Of a stretch of DNA of 64,000 nucleotides, positions 1-11,551 are shown in pieces. Each line of letters begins with the position of its first letter. Position 1 is the first letter of the stretch. The stretch spans positions 806,001 to 870,000 of the forward strand of contig JAMYHL010000003.1 of the NCBI GenBank assembly GCA_025531455.1. The letters run 5' to 3'. A program made the translations under genes and the position numbers. The notes beneath the pieces are model-generated. The model had not been told where the DNA came from. It worked only from the letters and a program-made list of their open reading frames with translations, and did no database searches. This stretch comes from Apiotrichum sp. Y4204. Lineage: Eukaryota; Basidiomycota; Tremellomycetes; Trichosporonales; Trichosporonaceae.

Positions 1-597
1 CTTCTTGCTGTTCTCTGTTGCTCCCCCACCCCATCCAAAAGGAAAGACATTTGAGGACCGTGCGCCGTTCACGCATCACACGGCTGTGTCGAGATGCTTG
101 CCGAATAATAGACACCACACCGCGAGCAGGGAAGATCGGTGTCTCCCCGGCGGCCACCGAACCGACGCCGTCGTTATTGCAGTGCCGATGCGCTGTTGCC
201 GAGCCGATGTGGTTTAGCCTCCTGCATTCCAGTGACCTTGCCAAGCTTTGTCGCTCAAGACTGCCAGGCTTGGCCTCACGCCATGCACTGCGCCTTCTTA
301 AGCAAACGGAGCTCTGCACAAACAAGACGTGACCCCCCTTATTCACCCTCTCTCTCCACCAACACACACTCTCCACCTTTCACCGTTTCCACTCTCCCTG
401 CCTGATCCGCACACCCCTTGCCACAGCGACTGAGCAACGGCGCGGCCGAGTGGAACTTGTGGTCGCCACAAGAGACGTTGTGTTGCCATAGTCTCCCTTC
501 ATCGTCCCACATCTCGCCCGCCGGCTGGCCGTTGTCATCGTCGCTGCCGTGTAGCGGGCCTCCCCGCCCTGTACCGCCTGCCTGCTCCCGCCGCCTC
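1..597. other. Upstream region of the kinase gene, no gene seen
   Basis: Pyrimidine-rich leader typical of a fungal promoter and 5' UTR; CT-rich tracts increase from about 340 onward. The reading frame of the kinase is open back to about 418 but has no ATG before 598. I see no other coding signal here. Confidence 0.5.
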
Positions 598-3500
598 ATG
601 TTCCCCTTCCCCCGGAGTTCCCGCCGCCGTCGCGCATCATCGCGCGCGGACCATTCCTACTCCCACTCCCACCACATGTTGCCTTGCGTCACCCCAACGC
701 GACCGAGCGAGCTCGGAGCAACACCGCAGATAGGGATGAAGAAGCAGCAGCAACAGTCGTTGCCGGCATCGCCGCGTCCGTCTCGGACTTCTCCGCGGCT
801 GGCACAGCCGTCAAATATCCACTCGGTGGGCATCGGGCCCTCGTGGTTCCCATGGCCCCAGAGTCTCCGGTCGCGCCGTCAGTCGACGTCGACAAAGACG
901 TCAGATCCGCCAACATTGGCATCTCCCGCACCCCTATCTCCGCTTCCTTCTCCTGTGCCTTCAATTGTCGTCATCTCTCACCATCGCGATTCCGTCGACG
1001 CAAGGTCCGTCAAGACTGACACCGTGCAGGTCACCCCCAACGACAATGTCATCCATTCGCCAGGCTCCATGTCCCCAACTCAGGCCGAGAGCCCCAGGAC
1101 GTCCCGCCCGCCCTCGCGCCCAGCCTCGAGCCGGAACCTCAAGTCCAACCTTTCGTTTACAAATGTTGCAGAACCGGCTCCAATCGCCTCGCCAGACCGT
1201 GAAGAACACATCGTCCGCCCTCCCCGTCGCGCCTACACGACCGCCTCGACCTCGCCCAGCACCCGCTCATCAAAGCAACCTGGTGGTGCCCTGCACGATC
1301 TGCGTCGTTTCCTCAACCACCACATTGGCGGAAACGACAAGAAGGACAGCCACTCCCGGTCAGCTATCCGTGATCGGGACCAGTTTGCCGACTCGGCTGC
1401 TCCCTCGCCTGGTGGTGTCGCCACTCCGGGTTCTCAGCTTCGTGGATCTGGCTTCTTCCAGACCGGCGGCAGTGGCTCCGGCTCGGGATCGACCACCCCA
1501 GGAGGCCACACTGAGCGTGATGATAAGGACAGGGACCACGGTCACCACTCCTCGCACCTCGTGGGCTTCATGCGGCATCATCACCGCGACAAGGACGGCG
1601 AGAAGAGCCACTCCTCGCTCGCCAGCTTCTTTGGCCATCACTCGGACAAGAGGAAAGCAAAGCGTCGTGAGAGGTCCAGGAATAGGACAAAATCGAGGGA
1701 CACGCTCAACGACAATGTTTCCCACCCGTCCTCGAGGCCTTCATCCGCAGCCCCCTCGCGGACATCCTCGATGGTGATGGGTGGTGTGGTTCCCGACGAG
1801 CACACCGCCCCTCACCACCCGTCCCCTCTTGCCGTCGAATCGACTCACACTGCCGGCCTTCACAACTCTGGCCATGCGACACCAAAGAACCTCAATGACT
1901 ACCCCGGCGTTCCAGGCCCTGTGGTTGCCCTCACTCACCCCTCCACTGTGGAGGCGACGCACGCCGCCCTGGCGAAGAAGTATGGAAAGTGGGGTCGCGT
2001 TCTCGGATCCGGTGCCGGTGGAACCGTCCGTCTCATCAAGGCGAGCGCAAAGACCAACGGAACGACCTACGCTGCCAAGGAATTCCGCCCCCGCAGGCAG
2101 GGCGAGAGTGAAAAGGAGTACCTCCGCAAGGTCACCGCCGAATTCTGCGTCGGCGTCACCCTGCATCACATCAACGTCATTGAGACCGTGGACATTGTGA
2201 ACGACCACGGACACTACTACGAGGTGAGCCAGACAGAGCACAGCATGAATGAAGGAATGCTGACATGTAGATCATGGAGTACGCCCCGTATGACCTCTTC
2301 TCAGTCGTCATGTCCGGCAAGATGAACCGGCCAGAGATTTACTGCGTCTTCCGCCAGATTATCGACGGTGTCAACTACCTTCACAGCATGGGTCTCGCCC
2401 ACCGTGATCTCAAGCTCGACAACTGTGTCATGACAGCGGACAACATTGTCAAGCTGATCGACTTTGGTACCGCGACCGTGTTCCACTACCCCGGCAAGCA
2501 CCAGATCCCGGCCTCGGGCGTTGTCGGCTCGGACCCGTATCTCGCGCCCGAGGTGCTCTCCAAGGACACGTACGACCCGCGTCTCACCGATGTGTGGTCG
2601 GTTGCCATTATATTCATGTGCATGATCCTCCGCCGTTTCCCGTGGAAGATCCCCGACTACAAGACGGACATGAGCTTCAAGCTGTATGTTAACACCCACC
2701 CGGATCTGTGCCGCAAGCCGCCGACAAAGACGCCCGCGCCCTCGCTCGCCAACGGCCAGGAGTCTGCCCAGAACAGCTCGCAGAATGTCCTCCGCGCAGA
2801 TGGATCGTCGGCTATTCCCTTCCGGTCACCCTCGGCCTCGACCGCATCCACCGCCGTGGGCCGGAATGCATCGTCGTCTGCGATGTCGTCTTCGAGCTCC
2901 TCGTCTTCAGAGACTACCACGACGCCCCGTGTGGACCGTCTGGCGATTCGCGACGATCCCAAGCCGGATCCTTCGGATGAGCTCTTCCCGCGTCGACAGG
3001 ACACGACTGCATCCCTCCCCCCCGGCAACGACCTCACTTCGCCGCGGGCCCGCGGGCCCCCCAGGCAACCGCGTCCCATGGCAGGCTCGCCCACCGCGCT
3101 CACTCCCACATCGCCCGTTGGCCCGCCGGTATCAAACTTCCCTTCCCACGGAAGGGATCGTTCCGTCACCATGCCCTCGCAGCAGGGCGCCCCGACAGGC
3201 ACCTCGCCGAACGCCAACTCGCCCAGGCGCCAAAAGTCAACCATGGAGCAGCAGCTGCGTCGCGAGCGCGCGGCGTCCATCTCGTCTCATACGACATTCA
3301 CCTCTGGCGGTGCCGAGTCCATCTTCCGTCTCCTCCCTCGCGAGTCTCGTTCCGCCATGATGCGCATGCTGGCCGTCGAGCCGTCCATCCGTTGCACGCT
3401 CTCGGACCTGCTGTACGGCCACGGCAAGGACGACAAGATGTGCCCTTGCGGATCGTCAAAGTGCAGCGGCGGCGTCGGCTACCTTCCGCAGTCGATCACC

Positions 3501-3641
3501 GGTGTCGACTACTCTGACGACGACGGTGACCACTGGATCCAGAACATTGAGTGCTGTTCGCACAACCCCGGCAAGCCCGTCAACCACAAGCACATAAAGG
3601 TTGTGCAGGAGGAGAAGCCGAAGAAGAAGCTGTTCCACTAG
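598..3641 (+). CDS. Ser/Thr protein kinase, fungal Hal5/Npr1/Hrk1 family
   Basis: Two exons, 598..2223 and 2271..3641, with a 47-nt intron (GTGAGC...TGTAG); 998 residues. Residues 1-460 are Ser/Pro/Arg-rich and look disordered. The kinase domain starts with the glycine loop LGSGAGGTV (about 469), then AAK (Lys about 494), HRDLKLDN (586-593) and DFG replaced in context as LIDFGTA (606-608), then [11 protein letters not shown] Ser/Pro-rich insertion of about 170 residues separates the F-helix region from the last subdomain ([14 protein letters not shown]). The tail carries CPCGSSKC and a CC-x-H stretch. In yeasts this family controls plasma-membrane transporters and ion homeostasis; in Cryptococcus, Hrk1 is the related Hog1-regulated kinase. 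The start is the first ATG in the open frame, though ATGs at 675 and 736 are possible. Family assignment is strong; the exact orthologue is not settled. Confidence 0.9.
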
Positions 3642-5137
3642 ACTCACGCAACGGCACCCACAGATGGGCTGCGTAGTCTGTATCTCCAGCCACATCTCTC
3701 TCTAGTATTCATCTCCCTATTTTCCCCATCACATTTTCGAACGTAGATGTCGCGCGGCAAGCGCGGAGAACGGAGAGCCGGACAGCGGCTGCGTTGCTGC
3801 GCCGCACCGGAAAGCCAAGTTGAAAAGCGGTTGGCGTGTTCGTGTCCGCCAATCTGGCATGTATAAGATTCTTGTGACCGTGAAAGCAGTGTAGAGCGAG
3901 CAGAGCGAGCAGAGCGAGCAGAGCGTGTAGAGCGAGCAGAGCGTGTGGAGTAGCATGATCGTACCGACAATCGAGTGATCGCGCAGGATGGTCAGTGGAA
4001 GAAGATTACTGATTCTGTATCTGGGTGTCAAGGAGGCGATGCCGTTGAAAGCTCGGGGGCATGAGACGTACGACGCGACTTTATCCTCCGCCAATCCGCA
4101 CCCAACCTGGTAATGACAGTCATATTTTATATGTCCTTGGGACCCTTTGGTCCTTTGAACGACGCGACGAGCGCGCAGCGCGCAGCACGCGATATGCACT
4201 CCTACTCCAAACCATTGGTTATTAGAGGATAAGCTGACCCTACCGTGCGGGCCGGACGGCGCTAAACCCAATCCCACCAGAGTTTGCACAAAAGGACGTG
4301 CATAGGAGTATAAGGAGTAGGAGGAGCAAGAGCCAAAAAGGACTGTCTTGAAACAAAAAAAGAAGAAAAGAGAGGAAAAAAAAAAGAGGCGGTCTCCTGC
4401 CTGGCGACGGGGATTAAGGGTGCGGGTATCCACGGGTACGTGCTAGTATGATGATCTACGGCATGCAGCGGGGCGGTGAGGATGAAAGAGGAGGGCTGTG
4501 GAGAGCTTTGTCGAGCGTACGGGAGTGCGCTGGGTGTGCATGGTGCGATTTTGGCTTCGAAGTGTTGGCCTTCTGGGCTTCCTGGCCTTGGTTGGGGAGT
4601 TGGACGCCAGATCGCCAGACGCCACGACCACCTTGTCGCGTGTTGACAATACAACTGCCATTCATTAATTCATTCAGAAGCACCGTTCCCTGTCACCTTT
4701 GATTTCAACCTTTTGCACCTCCCCCTTTGCACTTTCCCTTCTTCTTCTCTTGTATTTTTCGTCTGCGCGACAAACGATACAACGAGACAACAAGACAAGG
4801 ATCCGAGGAGACAAGGATACAAGGGACGCCAGGTGACGACCGACACGGCACACGGGAACAGGAATAGCTGCCGACAGAGCAACAAAGGATATCAGGAACA
4901 CGCACTCCAACCCTCTCTCCCCTCTCTCTCAATCCAACAATTCTAGAATTCTAGAATTCCTCAATTCCACGACCACCACCCAAACGTCAAGGTCCAACAC
5001 GACATTTACATCTCTCACTTTTCTTTCTTCCATCTCGCCTGCGGCGCCTCACACTCGTTTTCCTGTACTCTACCTCCCCTCCCTCCCCGCTAAATCCTCC
5101 TCTCCTCCCCTAACCCCTCATCCTCCCTCTCCCCCCG
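3642..5137. other. Intergenic, kinase 3' side and CAP64-like promoter
   Basis: About 1.5 kb with no credible gene; short open frames lack the codon bias of neighbours. Contains a minisatellite (3890-3950), an A-rich tract (about 4349-4385) and, from about 4680, a long pyrimidine-rich leader running into the ATG at 5138, including a doubled TCTAGAATT near 4942. Confidence 0.5.
3890..3950. repeat. Minisatellite, 9-10 bp AGCGAGCAG-type unit
   Basis: About six imperfect copies of the unit AGAGCGAGC or AGAGCGTGT run head to tail. It lies in non-coding DNA about 250 bp past the kinase stop codon. Confidence 0.8.
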
Positions 5138-7784
5138 ATGTCCGCTGCCCGCCGCCCCCGCCCGGCACCGATCACGCCGGGCACCGAGCCCGACACGCCG
5201 AGCGCGCACTATACCGACGCGTACGATGAGGACCCTATTGGCCGCGCGCATGTGCACGAGCACGCGCCGGTGCCGGATACGCCGCCGAGACGGTGGAGGA
5301 GGAAGGGCGCGAAGATTGGTGAGTCGAGTGGGCGGGGGGACTGGACGCGGAGGGGTCGAGAAAGTTGGCTGGGTGTGGGCTGGTGCTCTGGTGCTCTGGT
5401 GCTCTACTGTTCTGGTGCCGTGTAGTGTTTCGACACTTGGGACGCAGACGCAAACAGCTTCAGTACTCATCGGGGCTCGAAGGACACAAAAGCGTCGTCC
5501 TGGTGTCACCGTCCTTGCAGGCTGCAAGACCTGCTCCTGTGACAGCGGCCGTGCCAACCCCGGGATACTGTCCTTTGCGCTTGATGCGCTCATCAAGGCG
5601 TCCGAGGCGGGTGTGCGAGGCGTGTGGCTTGCGGCGGCTGTGGAGGTGTGCTCGAGCGTCCGTGGGGGTGAGCTCTTGACGCGTGGCGCCTCCCCGACCG
5701 GCCGACCGTTGGAATCAGCGTCTGCACTCGCGACAGCGCTCGTGGCGTTGCTGCTACCGCTATGTTCCAGCTGTCTTTGCTCCGTGTCGTGTTACTTTCA
5801 TTCTTATCGTGACGTGCACCGAAGCATGCCGTACGCGATATGCGATCGGCCGATTACCGCTTCCGTCTCGATCGCTGGCACAGGCCCTTTCAACGACCTA
5901 GATCTTGCCGTTCTTGTTCTTATCCACCCGCATTCCTCACACTCGTCTTTGCTCTTGCTGACTCGCAGGCCTCAGCCAGCGCGCGTGGATCGTGCTCGGC
6001 GTTATCGCAGTGTTCATCCTCTTCTCGAAGCTCCTCCTTCGTGAGTGTCCACCGCTGATGGCTCCCTTCGGCACTGACCCCGCAGCATCCGGTGAATCGC
6101 ATATCAAGTCCATGGATGAGAATGAGTACTCGTTGCTCATTCCCCACGACTACCTGAACGCGTCGGCAACGGACCCCGCGCCATTCGAGTTCTGCCCCGT
6201 CTTCGGGCCAGGCGACCCGATCGCTGCCCGGCGGGGACAGTTTGAGCTCCTCCGCTCGCGTATCCACATGGGCACGGGAGCGCGCGTGCAGCGCGTCCTC
6301 CGCCGTGCCATGGCCGGTATGCCCATCACGATATCGGTGCTCGGCGGCTCCGTGTCCGCATGCCACGGCGCAGGCGAGGACCCTGTCCATCCCGAGTGCT
6401 ACCCGGCGCGCTTCTTCCAGTGGTGGAACTCGGTCTTCCCCCACCCCAACAATGAGCTCACAAACGGCGCAAACAAGCGTACCGACTCGGCGTACTACGC
6501 CTACTGCTCCAGCCACCATCTCCCGGACAAGACAGATCTCGTCATCCTCGAGTTTGACGCCGCGGACCCAAAGTGAGTGTCGTGGGTGGAGTGTGAGGTG
6601 CGGATAACCGCTCTCGCGTCGGAGTTTTGAGCGGTGTCGCGCTCTACTGCCCCGCGCCTCGCGGCCTCCTTTAGCCTACCCTCCCTTCCGTTCTCGCTAA
6701 CCACAGCGACCCCGAGTGGCTCAACTACTTTGAGCTCATGGTGCGCTCCATCCTCGTGCGCCCCGAGCAGCCGGCCGTCATCATTCTCGGCCACTTCAGC
6801 CCGCAGGTTCAGGCGCAGAACGGCTTTGCCGGCCCCGAGCTGCTGCACAACGCTGTGGCTCAGTTCTACGACGTGCCGCACATCTCGACAAAGGGAGTCA
6901 TGTACGACGCGTACCTCGAGCAGCCGCTCCGCCAGCTTCAGACGCTCTACACGGATCCCCAGCTCGCCAACCGCGACGGCCACGATCTCCTTGCCGATGT
7001 GCTCATCTCGTACATCATGTCCCAGATTTGCTCCGGCTGGTCTACGCTTCTCGGCTACACGTACAGCGTTCCCGCGCAGCGTCTGGAGGGCGAGTCTGTC
7101 GCCGGCAAGCCGCTGCTGCTTGGCGGTGTCGGCTTGCGACCTGGCGCGGCAGAGGGCCAGGAGCCCGATACGGGCGTGACCTCTGATGACCTCTCGCAGC
7201 ACGGAACCAACGCCGCCCTTGAAGTCCCCAAGATGCGTCTCAACGACCGCCCGAACAGCGTTTTCAACTTCCGCGAACTGGAGCCGTACTGCGTTTCGGC
7301 GTCCGACCTCGTCACGCCGCTCCCGCCGTCCATCTTCTTCGGCTCGGGCTGGGCGACCTACAACCCGCCCAAGCACGCCGTGACTGAGGACAGGCACTAT
7401 TGGTACGCGGACAAGCCGTCTAGCCGACTGCGCGTGCCGCTGCGTATTGGCGCCGGCGACGTCGGCGTGTACTTTTTGCAGAGCCCGCTCGACAAGCCCC
7501 ACGGCACGGCGCGCTGCTGGGTCGACGACAATGTCGCTGGCGCAACGACGCTCGTGGGCAATGCGGATGTCGAGGAGCCGATCGCAACGTGAGTGATTCT
7601 AGGGAGCTGTAGCTGACATCAGGCTTGTGATGATCGACCAGAGCGTGAGTCGCGGCTCGCATTTCGTCGAGTGCCAGCTGGACGGCGAGCCGGGCGGCCC
7701 CCCGACGCCGTTCAAGATTCTTGGCATGTGAGTGCAGAGCCGAAAGAGATGCAGGACAGTGCTGACGGCAGCTTTGCGACGTAG
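5138..7784 (+). CDS. CAP64-like type II membrane protein with SGNH-hydrolase fold
   Basis: Six exons: 5138..5318, 5969..6040, 6086..6572, 6707..7588, 7623..7727, 7772..7784; 579 residues. A Pro/Arg-rich N-terminus of about 60 residues (ends RRWRRKGAKIG) is followed by one membrane segment (about 67-84), giving a type II Golgi-like topology. The luminal part has SGNH landmarks: VLGGSVSACHG (Ser about 173, block I), LEFDAADPN (239-247, block III position) and D337-G-H339 (block V DxH). Basidiomycete proteins of this type are named after Cryptococcus CAP64, needed for capsule; they resemble polysaccharide O-acylation or esterase proteins, but no reaction is proven. The first intron is 650 nt while the others are 34-134 nt; a second promoter inside it is possible. 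The 34-nt intron 4 is fixed by the continuing frame on both sides. The family name rests on recalled motif resemblance. Confidence 0.8.
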
Positions 7785-8572
7785 ACACCGAAGCTAGGTT
7801 ATAGATAGAGATGCGCGGGCCGTGTCGCTGGCTCGTGCTGGATCCTGGATGCAATGTATTCATGTAGAACGCGGATGGCGATATGACGAGTACTTGGAAG
7901 ACTCGTCGAAGTCATCGAAGTCAGCAAAGCTGAACAAACGTTCTGTACGTGGCTTCCACGCGAACTGTTCGTGTTGACCACGACATCGCTTACTATGACT
8001 GCATGACACTCGTCGTCCCGCCACTGGGGCTGATTTGATTGGCAGAAAGGCTGCCCCGCAGGGCTGTCGGCCCCCTGTCCGCCCAGCATCCGCCCAGCCG
8101 CCCAGCGTCACCCATTCACCCAGGTGTCACTTTTGCCGCGGAAGGCCGCCGCTTGCGTTGACATGCAGTTGCCGCGGCCACATCGGCATTAATCCGGGCC
8201 AGCGCGAGGAGGAGACGGAGCAGTGGATATGGGTGATTGCCCTGTGACACCTGGGACACTGGGACACATGCACATGCATGCACTGAGGGCAGTCAAGGGC
8301 AACGGAAAGTCGATAGCCGCGTTTCCGTGTGGGGGCAAAAGACGACGGTGTGGGAGCGACGCCGCAAGGGGGTGACTCCCCTCCCCCTCCTCCCCCCCCC
8401 CAACAAACTCCAGCCCAGCCCAGCGTAGAGCCAGCAAAAGGAACCTGCATAGACACACGCTGTTCCAAACGTCGTTAAAAAATCACCACGCACACACAGA
8501 CACACATAATACAACCACCTCTCCATCTCCCCATCACGCCTTCCACCACCACCCATCCATCCATCCACCACC
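7785..8572. other. Intergenic between CAP64-like gene and LSC2
   Basis: No gene seen. A C-rich run (8380-8400) and CA/CCAT-rich leader sequence with repeated CCAT just before 8573 suggest the LSC2 promoter and 5' UTR. Confidence 0.5.
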
Positions 8573-10944
8573 ATGCTCCGTACCCTCCGCCCCCTCCGCG
8601 CCGCCGCACAGGTACGTCCTCGATGCCGCCGGCACTGGCCAGCTGCTTTTTTTTTGCTGTTTGCTGTGATTGTCTCGCGTCCCCCGCCTGGAACCCAGGC
8701 CGCCGGGGAAACTGGGGAAACTCTCCAGCCGACGGACCGCCAAACGCTGCCTGTCTGCCTGTCTGCGCGGGGTGTAACCCTCCCATGTTGACATGTTTGT
8801 TCATGATCATTTCCATGTTCATGTGCGCGGACGCGATCGTGACGCGTGCATGCATGACGTGCAGCGGGCATCGCATCGTCTGGAGGTAGATTGCGGTGGA
8901 CACCAGAGACTAGCGACGAGATCGCCAGCCAGCCAGCCAGCAGCCCTTCATCCCCATGGACGATCACTGACTCTCCAGCGTCTCGGCCAGCAGCGCCGTA
9001 ACCTCTCCATCCACGAGTACCAGTCTGTGCAGCTCCTCAACTCTGTGAGTACTCTTCGTATGTGTGCCGCCCGCCTCGCGCGCCGCGGCTAAGTCCCGCG
9101 TGAAACGTGACGTGGTTAAGCGGTATGCACCAATGGCAGGTCTCATCCCGTGATGTGCTGTGATTCATTCATCATTCATTCGCGGCGACTCCTGCCTCTC
9201 CCAACCCCCCACCCCCCGCTAATGGCAGTACGGCGTCCCCACCCCGGTCGGCAAGCCCGCCTTCTCGGCCAAGGAGGCCGAGCAGGTCGCCAAGACGTTC
9301 GGCGGCGAGAAGATGGTCATCAAGGCCCAGGTCCTCGCCGGTGGCCGCGGAAAGGGCCACTTCGAGAACGGCTTCCAGGGCGGCGTCCACATGGTTGATA
9401 CGTGAGTGTTGTGTGGGTGGTTGAGGTGGGGTATTCAGGCCGGAGCGGTCGGTGCCGGCCGTGGTGGATGTAGACGGTGGGGCGGCGCTTGTACCTCACA
9501 GGCGCCATGCCGCATGGCTGCCTGGCGATGGGTCACGCCGGGCTGCTTGCGTTCACTGTATCTTGTTCAGCCGCTCGCTGTGCCCCATGTCCAGGATGCG
9601 ATGGCTGAGCCGACGGTGGTCACTACGTTCGGAGCGCGGCACGGATGAGAGCGACTTGCGGCACGGCTGGTCGGCGCTGGGAGCCGAATTCTGCTTGCTT
9701 CTCACTGGACGGCCCGCCGACGTTGCCGCATTGCCGCGGCGGTCACTTGCCGCCCCCGCATTGGCCCTGACATCAATGTGGGGAATGCGCCGCCAGCGCC
9801 GGTGTCGCCAATCGAGCAAGCACAATGCCGCAGATGACTGTTGCTTCGGCTGCTGCATGACAATACATGCGCTGGCAGCCTGTGTCGTCGGTTGATACGG
9901 CTCTGCAGCGTTGACCGTGCTTCAATACCCCACCCCACTTGTTGCTTCTGTTCCCCGCTGACGGTCAGCCCCGCCGAGGCCGCCGACATGGCCGGCAAGA
10001 TGATTGGCCACAACCTCATCACCAAGCAGACTGGCGCTGGTGGCCGTCTCTGCAACGCCGTTATGCTCGCCGAGCGCATGCCCCCTGCCAAGGAGTACTA
10101 CGCTGCCATCCTCCTCGACCGCGCACGTGGCTGCCCCGTTCTTGTCGCCTCGAACCAGGGAGGTATGAACATTGAGGACGTTGCCCACGAGAACCCCGAT
10201 GCGATCATCACCACCAACCTTGACTTTGACAACGGCATCTCGCACGCCGACGGTGTCAAGCTCGCCGAGCAGCTTGGCTTTGCCGCCAACGCCCGCGACA
10301 ACGCCGCCGACGTCTTCTCCAAGCTCTACCAGATCTTCAAGGAGAAGGACTCGACCCAGATTGAGATCAACCCCCTTGGCGAGCTCCCCGACGGCAAGGT
10401 CCTCTGCATGGACGCCAAGTTTGGCTTTGACGACAACGCCGACTTCCGTCAGAAGGACGTCTTTGCGCTCCGTGACGTGACCCAGGAGGATGCCCAGGAG
10501 GTTGCCGCCGCCGAGTACGGCCTCAACTTCATCAAGCTCGACGGCAACGTCGGCTGCCTCGTCAACGGTGCTGGTCTCGCCATGGCTACCATGGACGTCC
10601 TTGCGCTGCACGGTGGCTCGCCCGCCAACTTCCTCGACGTCGGTGGTTCCGCCACCGCCGAGGCCGTCAAGGCCGCGTTCAAGCTCATCCTCTCGTCCCC
10701 GAACGTCAAGTCGATCTTTGTCAACATCTTTGGCGGTATCATGCGCTGTGACATCATTGCCGAGGGCATCATCAAGGCGACGCACGAGCTCGAGCTCAAC
10801 GTGCCCCTTGTCGTCCGTCTGCAGGGCACCAAGGAGGCCGAGGCCAAGAAGATGATCAAGGAGTCTGGCCTTAAGATCTACCCCTTCGACATTCTCGACG
10901 ACGCCGCCGCCAAGGCCGTCGAGCTCGCCAAGGCCAACGTCTAA
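8573..10944 (+). CDS. LSC2: Succinyl-CoA ligase beta subunit, mitochondrial
   Basis: Four exons: 8573..8611, 8979..9044, 9229..9401, 9969..10944; 417 residues, the usual length. It joins succinate and CoA in the TCA cycle with nucleotide hydrolysis or synthesis, in the matrix with the alpha subunit. The N-terminus MLRTLRPLRAAAQ is a basic, Arg/Ala-rich mitochondrial presequence. The ATP-grasp domain begins at NLSIHEYQSVQLL and includes KAQVLAGGRGKG; SNQGGMNIEDVA (154-165) and NIFGGIMRCDIIAEG (about 345) are family signatures. The three introns are 367, 184 and 567 nt, far longer than others in the window. Most of the protein is in the last exon, so recognition does not depend on the small 5' exons, though their sequence fits well (YGVPTP after exon 3 start). 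Very confident. Confidence 0.96.
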
Positions 10945-11551
10945 GCGAGGAGCCAACACCCGAGATGAGATTTCCCGATTTGAGCCCCCCCGACACCCCC
11001 AACACCCCTAGACAGGCGCATCCACACGTAAGACAGAGCGTTGACGCGTACGGACCGAGCCATAGTAATTTGTGTATGATGCAGCAGACATAAAGTTAGA
11101 GCAGCCTGGAGCGAGTAGAGTTTTGGGTTGGATGAGCTTGGAGGTTGGCGCGCACGCGACCTCCATCCGGATATCCTTCTGACGCGGGCTGCGTCCCGGA
11201 GGCCACTCCCAAATCCCAAACACGTCTACACCCGTCCACCAAGGCCTGAAAACCCACCGGGGCTGCGGGAGTAGCACGCCCGGGCGCCCGCTCCGGAGGC
11301 TCAGGGACGCGTCCGCGCAGGTGCGGCGATGGTGCGGCATTGGATCGCTGGGCGGAGGGAGTCGTCCGCCCCGTCCCCTGGTCCAGTTCGCTGGCCAACG
11401 AGTGTGGGGTGGTGTGTCGCGGAGAGAGGGGGATGTCCGCTCACCTTCGTGCTGAAAGCCCAGTCATCCAACGATCTCGGAGATTGACGAGTATAATCAT
11501 ATCGTATGCATGAAATACTAAGTATACTAAGGGAGCATGTCTCCACTCTTT
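10945..11551. other. Convergent intergenic region, LSC2 and methyltransferase 3' ends
   Basis: About 600 bp between two stop codons facing each other. I see no gene, only likely 3' UTR and terminator sequence. Confidence 0.5.

Noticed and set aside
9452..9895. Open frames inside LSC2 intron 3
   Set aside because: No codon bias, and splice signals at both ends of the intron rebuild the LSC2 protein exactly.
9922..10959. 345-codon minus-strand frame over LSC2 exon 4
   Set aside because: Antisense shadow with Val/Leu/Gly/Asp bias; LSC2 is unambiguous on the plus strand.
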